DNA of 64,000 bases from Echinococcus granulosus (lineage: Eukaryota; Platyhelminthes; Cestoda; Cyclophyllidea; Taeniidae). Numbering within the stretch: position 1 is the stretch's first letter; every line of letters begins with the position of its first letter. Under the pieces are notes generated by a model. That model was not told the origin of the DNA. It did not search any database and saw only the letters and a list, made by a program, of their open reading frames with translations. Shown one piece after another: positions 38,194 through 51,059 of this stretch. The DNA lies in the NCBI RefSeq assembly GCF_000524195.1, contig NW_020170405.1:934841-998840 (forward strand), read 5' to 3'. A program made the position numbers and the translations under genes.

Positions 38194-41100
38194 TTAGGAA
38201 TTACTCTTGGAGGATTTGGATTTTTTGGTTTTGGCTTCGTTCTCCTTTAGTTCACTCATTAGCCAGTCTGGCAGACCGGAACTCGACGAAGGCGAACGGT
38301 CACGAGGGTCACGGTCGTTGTTCTTGACTTCCGACACTTGCTCAGTCTCCAGCTGGTCGACTTTTTCTTGTGTCTCCTGCACACTCTCCATTTTTGGATC
38401 TTCTTGCATCCATTCAGAATCCCGATTGCCTCCATTTGGGCTCTCTGGCGGTGGTGGCGTTGGCGGTTGAGGCTCGGGGGCGTAGAGCAAATCAGGACTT
38501 CCAGCATGCATCGGGTTTGCTGAGTAAATGTCCGCATTCCTTCTATTCGACGGGACACCTTTTGCGTTCGTTCCCTTGTCCAGCAGAAAAGCCGCCGGAT
38601 GATTGTCAGTTGCGTGGGCAGATGGTCTACCTTTCACAGCAGCAGCTGCCATCATTGACTTTCGCCTAGCCTCTTTCGTCCTTTGCCTTCGGCGGAAAAA
38701 GCCACAACAGTAGAGAGAGGCGATCAGACTGAAGAGCAGTATGCTGCCTAGAACAACACCCACGATGATTGGCCAAAGGGGAATGCGTGCGAGGTACTTT
38801 CCCGTGACGCCGCGAAACACTACCGCTTGTGGTAGTTCGTACGCAGGTGGATCGTCGGGAAAGTCCAGACGAGCAGACGGGTAGGAACGAAGGATTTGAG
38901 GTGGTTCACCCCAGTCCATCAGGCTAAGTCTGCTCACAAACTTGACATCTGGAAGCTGGTGCTTGAAGAAGGTGGGAGTCCACAGCCATCCAGTCAGACT
39001 CACGCGTACCGTGTCAGCACGTAGTAACTTGTTCAGGTGACATGTGACCCTGGCACAAATGACCGTGAAATCAAGGTCACTTTGACGGAGATCGGTGGAC
39101 TGTGAGTCGGCAACGGTGCATGAGATGGTGGATTGTCGCTGGCCTGACCGCTTAAAGTAAACGTCCGCGCGATTATCACCAAAAGGATATATGACAGTCA
39201 CTCGACCAGGTGTCAGGGCTTCCTTGTCTTCTTCTACTGATCTTCGACGACGGCTTGTCGGTAGACTGGAGTGTGGGGATTCTAAAACAAAGTTTGACAG
39301 ATTCCCATTAAATTCGCGAAATACACAAGTGGGGAAATGTTCGCCGTGAAGTCAATGTGATTGAATTTGACCGCGTCAACAGTTCACACCAATTAACGAA
39401 TTCCAAGCCTAAAAATGCTAGATTTTAAGTCGAACTTAAACATCGCATTTTGAGTTTACCAGTTGTTCTCTTGAAAGTAATGGTAACTGCTATTGATCTT
39501 GTTGGCCCAGAAAGTCAAAGTCCTCTTACATCTGAAGATGGAGCATGTTAGAACAAAATCGGTAGGTGCAGCTCATCAACTCATTCTGTTTATAACTACA
39601 GATTAGGTGAATCGTAGTAAATATTAGTCGACCTTTTTAACATTGATGGTACGGGCTGGATTTTATGCATTCGTCTGCTTCCGTTGTATAATAGCCAACC
39701 ATCATTTATGAGCACATCCCTTGTGTTGGCTAAATTAGTGGATCTGGACAAAAGCAAGTGTGCGGATCAATAAGACGTCGCAAAATTCTCACCAGAACAG
39801 GAACTAATAACTTGCGACAACGGTTTGAAGAGGTGTAAGAGGAATACCCGCATCATCGAAGTGTGATCCTCCTGTAAATAACCTCTTGTGGATGGGATGC
39901 ACAGCCGGTGGACCAAAGGTCGCTCGCCCGCTTGGTCATAGCGTCATCATACGTAAAGATCACAGGGGTCCAGAAACGCCCACACATAGCTAAAGCGATC
40001 CACTGCAACCTTACATAAACAGTAAGGTACGGTTCTAAACCACTTTTTTAGAGAACGAGGTGTTAATATTCATGGATCGGCTCAGCAAGAGCACATAGAG
40101 CCACAGATTGAATCTATGCGGAAGGGTTGAATTACTCCTGGGATATTAAAGGTGCTCACTTAGTGAACGGTTGGTTGAAGGTGCATTATTTAGAGGGTAA
40201 AACACTTCACACTTAATTCTTGACTGACCATCCACTCACAAACCGGGTGGCTTGTATTGATGATGAGAAAACAGCGTCTTTGTGTATGTGTACGTATTCG
40301 AGGCCTAAACAGCTGCCACCGCGAGACATGCAAGACAGTCAGAAGCCTTAAGTGGGGCAGGGATAGAAGCGCTCTCGATGACTCATGTCGTGAAGTTGTT
40401 TTAAGAAAAATTTTATGCTCTACTTCTTCTCCATACACACCCATGAAGGCCTTGTAACTTGGCTTCAATTCCCGTTGTCTGAAAATTCGGCTAAGGTACT
40501 TTATGCTTATTGCTTGATAAAAGTAGTCAAGCTAACAGGAAAATTGTAATACTTTCCATTGAATAGGTCGATTCAGAATGGCAGTAAAGCTAATATTAGA
40601 TAAGAGGTGCCTGGAAAGAGCAGTATATTAGCTAACGTTTACAGGACACTGTGGGAGAGATAAACAAACTTATAGGACGCCATGCGTGCTAATAGTCACA
40701 TACTGCGTGTATTTTGGCAAACAGCCTGCTTTATGCCAGATGAAAGTGTTCCGTACTTTCTGCAATATGCACAAACACGTCTGGTAAAATCCTACTTCAG
40801 TGTTTGCCTCACAATAAGGCTTAAGATCTTACTTTTAGAGGGAGGGGGAGGTCTAGCATGCTGTGTACAAAAAAGCTTCATTAATTTGTTTACTGTCAAT
40901 TGAACTAGTAAAATCACTAATTGTAGCTCCGTTATATTACCTGGGTAATTAATGAGAAGTAGGTCGGGAGGTAGCGGTATTAACCAAATGGACGAACAAC
41001 GGCGAATGAATCTATTGCGGTGGGCAGGAGAATAAGACGAAATAAGTACCCTAAGTCTGAACCTGTCATAGGTAGTGGTGGGCGGAGGGTTGGGTTTTAG

Positions 41101-44100
41101 CCCCCATTCGGATGAGTCACACGAACAATGCCAACCAAGGCGTGGGTGAATGATTGGGGAGGGGCGTAGTTGTTGTCGTCCCGCCCAGGCCGACTCGCAG
41201 AACTCACAACACCAACCTCTGGCCCAATGATCCCTTCGCGTGTGGGACACAGTTTCGCAAATGCTTGTTAAGCTGCCAACATAATGGTGCGCATTAGATG
41301 ACTTTGTGATTTGATTCCGTGTGCAATCGTAGCTTTCCTGATCTAGGTACAACAAAGCTTCTTTTAATGATTGAAACATGATATAGAGAGGTGGCGTGCT
41401 TCTAATGTAGGCTACGAAATCATTTGTGAGGGATTAAAACCATATCCTTGCGCCCTTTGATAGAAGAAAGGAAAAAAACCGAGAGACAAAAGAGCATAGC
41501 CTAAAATACTAGAATTGGGACCATTACTACCATAAAAATTCAACCACTATCATAATCATGCATTGAATTTAGGCAGTTAAGTAATCCCACAAACAATCGG
41601 CAACATTTCTCAGGAGCCATTGTTACGATTATGAAGAATCACATTAAGGCATTACGTCTGAGCCCTAGGAGCAGCACTTAAGCGTTGTCAATGGAAGTGG
41701 TGAGATTTTCTCAGCGGTGATTTTGCCTCTGGAAGTCAAAAGACAGTCGAATTTAAGCTCATCCTTGGACCAGCTGTTATGAATACTTCGTACAATCTCT
41801 AGCTTCCAACACCATATTTCAGTTAAAGATGTGAGAAAAGGTAGGTAAAGTGGATTTTGCTGGTCATTTTGATTAAAAATATAACGCATTTTCAGTCGCC
41901 GACAGCAATATAACCCTGATCGAGACCATTGGCACAGCGATCACTAATGACGAAGTTTGGTAAGCCCACTTTCATGTGGGAATGTTGATCAAGGATTTTA
42001 CAGGAGATGTGCTTAGAAACATTTTTGCTTGCAAATATACACAACTACTCAGTACTCGAAAATTCAAGATGTTTGGGTGAGGAATGCGCATTTTTTAGAA
42101 GCCACTTAAAACTACCCGTTCAAAGTCTACCACTTTATTTATAAACCATGTAGAAATTCCCTCCCAACATCCAAGTTGGGCTGCATTAGGGAATGGCCAA
42201 AAGGTATTTGGGAAAAATACACTTCTTTGCGAAGTGGCATGCCGCAGCACTCGCAACTTGCATTTTTTCCACAGGTTAGAGGTTGAGTCTGTGATGCCGT
42301 AACCCTGTAAACCCTAGAATTTAAAGCCACTTATGATTTAGAGCCTATTTTAATCTGCACATTAAAGTCTCCGATGTTTCCGGCTCACCTCAACGGCTTA
42401 AATATGATCTCCAATAAAAAAAGACGTTCATATCCATAAAGGGGCAACTTGCTTTCAGATCCAGCTTCCCGAATTGTGAGGTTGAGAGGGTTGACAAATT
42501 CGTCGTCAATCTCACAAAAACCGACCTCACTTCCGTTTGCGGACACCATTTTCGGCAGTGTATTGACCCATGCATAGTCTGGTAGTAATAAAAAAGACGT
42601 AAGGATAAAAAATACTTCTATTTTCAGTAAGCGGATTAAATGCTCAACTTTGGTTACTAGAGTCCCATTGGAGTCCAGCCGTTCCGCAAAAGGTCTCAGA
42701 AGCGCAATCAATACAACCTTCTAGGAACAGCATAATTGATGGCTTAATTATGTAGCCATCAATACACTTAGACTGTTTGATAGTACAAATACATTTTCGC
42801 ACATATAATGCGCTAATCCTTAACCACGAGGGATGGCTGTTCAACATCAAATCCATAAATGATCTAGCTTGGTGCACTTTACCGAAGGATTGCCATGAAT
42901 TTAAGTGGGGTGGGAAGGTAATAAAAAGATGCCGCAAAGCGTAGTCAAAATAGACCTAAATTTATGGGAAATAGTAAATAGAAATTTATTTTACTGAAGT
43001 TATGAGTGCATCTTAATTACAGCCACTCACATTAGAAGAATTGGTTTCTTTCATCATAATTTACTGCGCAAAAGGATAAAGCACTGAGTTCAGCAAACTT
43101 GACAAAAAAAATCCGTTTTATGACCTTCATTATGACTAATCATGCTAAAACTTATTACTTCGTGACTTTAACGTCCCATTTACGTAACGACAAATTGTTA
43201 CGAAGCTAGGTAACAACACCAAAAACTCCACAAACAGCTGCCTTATAGTTGGCGAGTCCAGGGAACATCAAGTTAGAAATTCGGCTAATCGAGTGACGAC
43301 CTCAACACAACCACATCGTTAACACTGCTAGCCTCCAGTGGCGCCAAACGGTTGGGTCAGAATAGGTAAAAAAGTTGTAGGAGCAGGATAAGAGAGGATG
43401 CAACTTGCCAGAGGTGCTGCCGTCCAGAAGTCGAGCCTTGTCGGCCAGGTAAAGCAGCGTGTCCCCCTCATTGGTGCGGACAGGAATGTCCAACTGGAAG
43501 GCTATGTCGTGAAGGTCCACCGATCCGAAATTTTCTACCAAAAATATGTGCTCAAGCTGTGGACCCACCTCGTTCCCTAGTACTATCCTGGTGGCAGCTG
43601 CAAGGATAAAATAAATATGCCGCTGAGAAAGGGCAAAATGACCCGTTTTTGTTAATAAACGATTTGTCCACTTTTTTAGGATATATTTAAATCTGCATCT
43701 CTCAGTGTTTATTTGGACTGTAAATATCTCACACTGATACTGGCACTTAAATTATTCTGATCGAGAGACACCAACCTGTTTGCACACGCACATACGGCTC
43801 CCAGATCAGTCTCGAGGAGAAATCAGTTTAACCGCTATCAGCAAATTTATTCGTGCATTAGTAACATCGACTTTGTGAAGAACAAGCAGTAATAACAGGA
43901 GCCAACACAAGCACAAAGCTTGTCACATAGACGGCTTCATTCAAGCAATCAAAAACCAAGGACGGCATCAGACACACCAAACGCAACGACGTTTTGGAAG
44001 GACCAAAGGCGTGGAATCAAGTCTCCCCCCACCACGTTTGCTATAAACATATCGGATGCACCACAGCCAAATGGACAATGTAAACAATTCCGCCACACAA

Positions 44101-47100
44101 AGAGGAATGATAGAATTTCTCACCAATTTTGCACACACAAAGGAAAAAGGAAATTTTTTGTGTCAAATACATTTCCACTGACATGTCCATTCCTGATCTA
44201 CATTTTTTACAAATTCCAAAATGGGCATAAGGGTCAATCTCTCCATATACGCGTGTTCACGCTGGACTGGTTTTACAGTCTGAGTAATATAAGGAGCCGG
44301 TAGCGTAGAAGCTCGTCGACCACACCTGTTCCACGTGAACGGCAGGACCGGATGCAGATCGCAATCTTGAGGCGATATCATGAATATAGGGAGCTGATAC
44401 ATGACAGGACTTGTTATGGAAAACGCATTAGCGGTACTGACCCCTACTTCTTCTGTAAACTACGATTCTGCTCACTATGATTTTCCTATTTTGCACGGAA
44501 GGCTAGAAATTCATTGAACATGATCGATCCCATAGTAAAAACACGACTCGTTTTCATGACTCTCGGAAGGCATAATTTGGCATAATCAGTGGGAACTAAT
44601 GAATATTACACTAAATTAACACGATTGAGAGATGGTTGATTCAAGGAAACGGTGAACTTCTTCAGATCAAATTAAAAATCCACTAATACCTCTTCCTAAA
44701 TCAGCTCTCAAAATTGCCTTATTGAAGATCTAGAGTAAACGTGATTGACCGTAATTTAAGTTTAGCACAAACATAAACACGTTTAAGCTATTTCCTTTGA
44801 AATTGCATTCCAAAGTAACGTAATTATCATATAAGTTTAACCATGCGATTTACTGACAGCAAAGATGCAATGCTAAATGGCGTTCCCAATTATTTGGTTC
44901 AGAGCCCACGCTTATCAGAGTTCAAGTTGTAGACATTCCTAAGCAAAACCATCCAAGAGGACATCCAGATTTTGGAACTTGCATCCATCCATCATTTGCA
45001 GTACAACAAACATTCTAATGGAACTTTTTACTCTGCTAGAATACGCTTTGTACTCCGAAAAGATTGCACTAAGTCTCCTAGATTCTCCTAAATATTCGAA
45101 GGTTTTAAGTGTGAGTTTACTGTAGGCTGATAGTTTAAAGCTCACCGCTGAGATGTGGTGGCGCCTTTCGCGCGTCTACTAGGGCAGGTGGCGCGGCCCC
45201 AGGATTGATCCTCAGCTGAGGCTTGTAGATCACATCAAAGATCCCAGTGGCAATATTTGTCTCTCCACTTGGGTCCCCAACAGCGGCAGATACATTGGCC
45301 AGAATTCCTGGACTCGGTAATCTATGCTTATCCTCCTCCTTTCCTTTCTCAATGATCTCCCCCTCTTCTTCGTAGCGCTTTGGTGCCAGACCAGCCAGGA
45401 AAATGTCCACGGTAATGGTTAACTCCTGATCTGGGTAAAGTACTGTTCCCTGTTGGGCGGTGATCAGTGCAGCCGCCCCGTTGCTTGGCAGACTGACCGA
45501 CCACCGACCTGTCGACCGGTCATTTGAAGCTAGAAATGCGCCCGTAGCGGCATCCCTCAAATGCACACTGTTTACGAGGATGCGCAATCCCGGCCGAGAG
45601 GCATTCTTCGGCCATCCGATTGTGCGCAACAGCACACGCACTCCCTCCGATTTTGTAGGTCCGTTGTTTCGTAGCACAAACATCATAGTCTGATTAGCGT
45701 CCTCCCGACGTCCGAACTGCACGGGTATATGAGATTTACCACCACCATTTATGGAGACCTGCAAATCGGCGCTACACTTGGGATGCGGCGGACAAAGATA
45801 CGCTGGAGGAGGCATCTTCCAGATGCAATCAGACCAGTCTATCGAGGGCTGGGCGATCTTTGGGCACAACCGAGTGTACTGATTGCATTGAGGATCGGCT
45901 AGAATCGAACGAAAAGCCACATGGAGGGGCACAGTGTCCAGGTCCATGTACCTAGCATCCTCCTGAACCAGAAGCTTGGCCTTTAAGATGACAATTCCAT
46001 TGTCACTAACTCGAGTGTCGGATATTTCCTCGAGGGTGAATCTCGGCTGGCTCGGGTCCAGTCTGAAGGATTCTCTGCCCAAAAGAAGTTCTGTCAAGAA
46101 ATCACTCTGATTTGGATGGCCGTTGAGATAATCGTAGCGCTGCAGCCAGAGGACATCGGGGTTGATTTGGTGTGAGCGGCTCTGGAAACTAGCGGGAGCA
46201 GGAAACGGTTTGTCATTAACGGGATCGATGAAGTTGATGGTAATCTTGAGTGTCACAAGGTCGCCCTTCCGAACAGACGTGGAAGTCACAAGGGGATGAG
46301 CTCTAAAAGCACATTTTGCTCGAAGACGCCGGGGCAGAGAGTATATCAGAACGGGCACTTTGGGGTCTAGAGTTGTCACAGCCATTTCCGGTCCACCGTC
46401 AGAGTCAATGTCGATGCTTCTACTCAACGATATGCCGAAGCCGACCACATGCGGAGGTGCCTCCAATATCTGCAATAGAAGTAACTTCAGTATACTTTGC
46501 ATCTATCAAACTTCAATGTTATTTTACTACCACAATTGTTCGGCCATCTACTAAAATTAACGGTGAACCACTGTAAAAATAGACATGAACAGAATTGTTC
46601 TAGGTAATACAAGATGTAAAACCAGGTTCGCAATACCAACTCTATTGCTTAAAATGGCGATTAAATATGCTTTAGTCCTAAAATATCCATAATCGAAAAC
46701 ACACTTCCTGTTTTAACTTATGCACAATTCCTGCGCAACAGTTCCACATGTTTAAAGGGAGGTTGCTACTCCATGACCCACAGATCCCATCCTTTTTCAC
46801 ACCAAAATAGAACGCTAGCGCGTGAAAGCATCCACTTGGGTTCCCTACATAGCAAACGCGAGCAATACCCCAGTGTCCTTTCAATGTTTTACGATTTATT
46901 TAGAACTTATAGAATATCAGTTGTCAAATCACTCGCACTTAACACTGGGACAAGCGTTCTCCTAAACAACTAGTTCTAGGTATTGCAAATAAACGTCAAA
47001 AACACATCCAGCTAGACAAGACAAATAATTTACACTAAAAAACTGTTAAAAATAGGCATCACTTCCAAAACTGTCTTGGAGATGGGAAAAGGCTAGTATT

Positions 47101-49034
47101 ATTGAAAATGGGTGGGATTCAATTCGTCAGGATGCTTTTAAGGTTTAAAAACCTTTGCCATTTAGGAACTCAAAAAGTAATGTTCGACAACACCCAGGAA
47201 AAGCAATCTGTACAGTGTTTCAACTATTGAAGTCATCCAGAAACGAACTTGCAGGTCGTGTACAGCTACTGTTGTGCCTTACTTGTAAACCGACCTTGAA
47301 ATGCCAGTGTGAATGCCTCTGTCTACAGAGGGATTGCGAAGTCACCGGTTTTGAGGTCTTAATATGAGCGTACTGCCAAACCGGAAAATCTTGATTACAA
47401 CTTTAGCCAGAAAAACAGCACATTCATTAATGTTGCCAACGAATTATGATGATTCCACAGTTTGTAAGCTGCCTAACCGGCTAGCAGGAATTCATGATGC
47501 ACAACTTTGAGATACATGAAAACAGCAGACGACACTGTCAAAGCGGCATTTACTTACGCATGACGGTGCACACACCCGCGCTAGACGGTTACGAATACTG
47601 CGGTAGGATAAAAACGCCAACAGTATAGCCTTTTATAGATGTAACCCAAATTACTAGGAATCCCCTAAAGTCAACCCAAACTATGCAAATGTTGACTACA
47701 TTCGAAAGCTGGGCAGTAATGCTATCTACCTGAAGGGGATCGCTTTCAAGTCGGAAATTTGGCAAAACGCGGTGGATGTAGACGCGACCAGTGACATTCT
47801 CGGCACCGATTGCTGGTGCGGAAATCGCCACTTCGCCAATCCCGTCCCCGTCAATGTCACCAATCCGGGCGATGGCGTAGCCGAACATCTCATCGGGTCG
47901 GGAGCCCTCAAGGCTGAAGTTGTATACGCCATCGGTGTTCCTGAACTGTGCATACATCCGTCCCGTGTTCGGGCCCACCTTCTCCACTTCCTCAAATGGG
48001 GCTCCAGCGAAAACCACCATGCCAGCGCCGACGAGACTCGTATCCACCGAAAACCCAAGGCCACCAAAGGTGTCGCCGGTCATCTTTAACTCCTCCGTTT
48101 CAAAATCCTCCACCAAACTGCTCGCTCGGAAGCCTTGGACACTGGTTGAGGGCGAACCCACGATGGCCAGTGCGTCGCCGTGACCGGAGAAGTGTGGTGA
48201 CCACGCAACTGACGCGCCAAACGCCACCTCCTTTGACTCAATGTCATATACGTGCTGTTGTGCGTGTCTTAAGAGACCGTCAACGATGCGAACTCGACCA
48301 GTGGACTGGGCGTAGGGGAACCCTGCGAGAAGCTGGGCATTTGTGCCATCCCCGGAGAGCCGAAGGTCGATGGAGAAGCCACCAGCGCACGGCTGCGTAC
48401 GACCAGCGGAGGAGCAGAACTTCACCGTGTCAACAGACCACCAGGCCCCGTTGATGCGTTCAAGAACGCTACACATGCCGCCGGGAGACTGGGTGCCTTG
48501 GCTAGAATGCCAGAGAGGATCACAGAAAACAACAACTCCACCGGTGGGCAGTTGCAAGCTCTGGAGGCCTTTGCCTAGAAGTCCAGCGTCGGAGTGGTTT
48601 GAGTTTGGTGTCCCAGTGTCTAAACCAAGGATCTCACAGGTAGAAATGTCAAATCCACCTGGACTACTAGGGATTACATCAACCTGACATCCAAACACTG
48701 CGCCGAAGTTATGTATAAAGGCGGTTCCAGTGTGGTTCTGTTTGGGGGAAGTCCCGGCGATAATCAGCCAGGATATGGAAGATTTGGACTCACGAAACAT
48801 GGTAACGCTGGTCCACTGAAAGTGGGACGCATCAAGACTGTTACCATTGGCCTTTGACTGCAACTGGTCAGTAAATTGAGCAAGGAGACGCTCTTGCAGT
48901 TTGGGGAAGTTGACCGTTCGGAAGGACTGCCGTTGATCCTCTGAGGTAGCGGAATTGGGTGGAAACCACCAAGAAGAGGCGGCGGGATGAGTAAGGGTGA
49001 AGAGGAACACGATGAGGCTGGGTGGAAGCATCAT
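38194..49034 (-). CDS. Integrin alpha subunit (no I domain), long cytoplasmic tail
   Basis: Five exons: 49034-47730, 46469-45146, 43597-43409, 42578-42389, 39265-38194. Phases agree throughout, giving ~1359 aa. The order is: N-terminal signal peptide (LIVFLFTLTHPAAS); seven-bladed FG-GAP beta-propeller with calcium loops DIDGDGIGEV (393-402) and DIDSDGGPE (455-463); thigh and calf domains; a basic RRRRS furin-type site (1008-1012), where many alpha chains are cut into heavy and light chains; one transmembrane helix (~1165-1190); the GFFRR membrane-proximal motif (1191-1195), a variant of GFFKR; and a ~165-residue Pro/Ser/Glu-rich cytoplasmic tail. There is no inserted I (A) domain. Integrins pair with a beta subunit at the cell surface and bind matrix. 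The third intron (43408-42579) seems to begin with GC (GCAAGT). The last exon's acceptor was chosen at ctccag because the earlier tttag breaks phase. Confidence 0.9.
40792..41379 (-). other. Unassigned 195-codon open frame inside an integrin intron
   Basis: The longest unexplained frame in the window lies in the last integrin intron, on the same strand. Its G+C content is above that of the surrounding intron, which favours long frames. The translation is rich in Trp, Cys and His in the middle, with a hydrophobic stretch near LQLVILLVQLTVNKLM. No domain is recognised and no splice partners are seen. Chance or an eroded mobile element are both possible. Confidence 0.12.
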
Positions 49035-51059
49035 AACCGACCATCAACAAGTGCACAGGCACACCGTCGCCAAGTGACAATGTGGTATGTCGCGCGTCAC
49101 CGCACTGTCACACTATTTGCGCATTCCCTGCCTCCGACAATACTATTGGCAAATGCTTGACCAATGGCGGTTTTAGCTTTGTCCGTGGGCCAATGGCAAC
49201 TCGATGACTAACTCGACGTCAAGGTGCAGCAAGCAAATACGGCATTGTCCAAATTTAGCAGTTTGTCAGCTGTTAAATGCCCCTTAAAACGACTATTATT
49301 TGGTAACACGCAATGCCTGATTACTTTTAAACGCAACTTGAAGTACCACATTTATTTTCGTGTCACTCGTTTCACAGATTTTCCTCAGAGTCAATTACTC
49401 TGACTTGGTATCAGATCATCCATTTATTTTTGTAGTGAAGACTTCTGTAGATAGTTGAGTCTCTGTCGTAAATGAGGATACCACGCAACTTTTTCTTATT
49501 AATTTTCTATCAAGATTGTGCTACCAACAAGTTTTGGCCACTATTCGTCTAAAATCGTGGATCACTTTAAAAAGTGGGGTATAATTCGCGTATCTAATGA
49601 TGATATACCCCGTTCACGTTCCTTCTTTCGCAGATTGGTGATTTTAGAATCTTGACATCATATCCGCTTCGTAAAATCCACCTGGAGGGGTTCTAGTTTG
49701 AATTCTAAAATGTGACAACATTGAGAGTTCAAATTTTACCCTATTCTATGTATCTGTGCGTGGGCTATGGAGGCGGTTCTTAAGGCGCCTTTATTTCAAC
49801 CTAAGAATGCGAGTTACTTCCCGACTAAGCAAGAGTACCTCAATGCAGGTCTCCACAATTTCTGATTAGTAGAGAAATCGCTTAGATGAGACACATAAGG
49901 GGTGTCAATTTATGTGATAATGCAGTTTCAAATCTCAGGATGAATGTCACTTGGCGGTAGATGGTTTGCGCTTTAATTGTCTTACCTCAAGAGGCTATTG
50001 CTCTGAAAAATTTCCACCTCTACTTTGATAAAAGGCAGAAGCAATTTGATGACTGCTTTGCCTCAAAAGTGAATCCTATTAAAAATTACATGGTGAACAA
50101 TTATATTAAATTATACCTAACCCACTTAAAACAAATTTTGTTTTCTTGACTATTAGCAAATGGGAAATGTTAACTCTGTCCACATTACCTTAATTATTTA
50201 TCCACGGAAGTTGACGACTTTTGTAGCTTGCAGTATTGCACTCTGGCAGCATTTCCTTGAATTAGTAACGTATGCTGCACGTGCTAAAACACAACTGCTC
50301 TTCAAACATTTAACCGGTTGATTTGAACTTCAACTTAATAGCAGGCCACGCATTTTACGCCGATCTACAAAAACGCGCATCAACAAGTGGTTTCTACTTA
50401 GTTGGAGCATAGGTAGCAATTATTTCTCAAGCCAACAGCGTAAAAATTCCATGTTGGCTGTCTGCTGCCACATGCACTAGCTCATACGTCCCCAATTGAT
50501 AGCTACTTGAGAAAGATTGTGGGATCTCTAGCAGGAATGGGCACCCAAGCGCCAGCCTCACAGTCCACTAGAAAGACTAGCAGCACCAACCGCACAGCAT
50601 TCCCTTAAATTTATTTGAAAAGTAGACCCGGTCACGCTTGATTAAACTTCCAGCTTTGTAGGAACCACAGTTCGCATCTATATCAACTGTACGAAGGTGT
50701 AATCCCCCTTCGAAGTTTTCAGTGTGATATGCAGCAGGTACACCAATTACAGCACATTGGAGATAATCAAATCATTCGTGGATCGTATTATCAGAGTCTG
50801 GTAGGTCTAAAGACTACAAACGAAACCCAAAGAAACAGAAAGATAGGCTAGTAAGGCAGTTCAAGTCTGGGCAAGTAGAAATCGAATATAACTTTAATAA
50901 CGAAATAATGTACTGGCGTGCTTCATTTTTCTGAGTGACAACTAGTCCACAAAATAATAAACAAACATAAAAAGCTGTACCAATTTCATTTGTACAACAA
51001 CAACCAGAATTGGTAACAATGGCAGAGTATCAATATAAATCAATGTAAAGAAGTATTAT
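49035..51059. other. Intergenic region between integrin and DPCD genes
   Basis: About 2 kb separate the integrin start codon from the DPCD stop; both genes are on the minus strand. The 5' flank of the integrin gene must include its promoter. A CCAATGGCAAC stretch lies near 49180. I see no exon-like frame here. Confidence 0.5.

Noticed and set aside
39266..39281. Earlier acceptor (ttttag at 39283-39282) for the last integrin exon
   Set aside because: It needs a phase-1 partner, while the preceding exon ends in phase 2. The ctccag acceptor 16 nt later restores the frame.
43920..44303. 127-codon plus-strand frame inside an integrin intron
   Set aside because: Antisense to the host gene, low-complexity basic composition, no domain, chance length.
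46543..46582. Possible extra integrin exon reading GSPLILVDGRTIV between the first and second exons
   Set aside because: Although bounded by tttttacag and GTAGTA, it is 40 nt long and breaks the phase-0 join of its neighbours. Joining the neighbours directly gives the normal propeller sequence DPLQ-ILEAPP.
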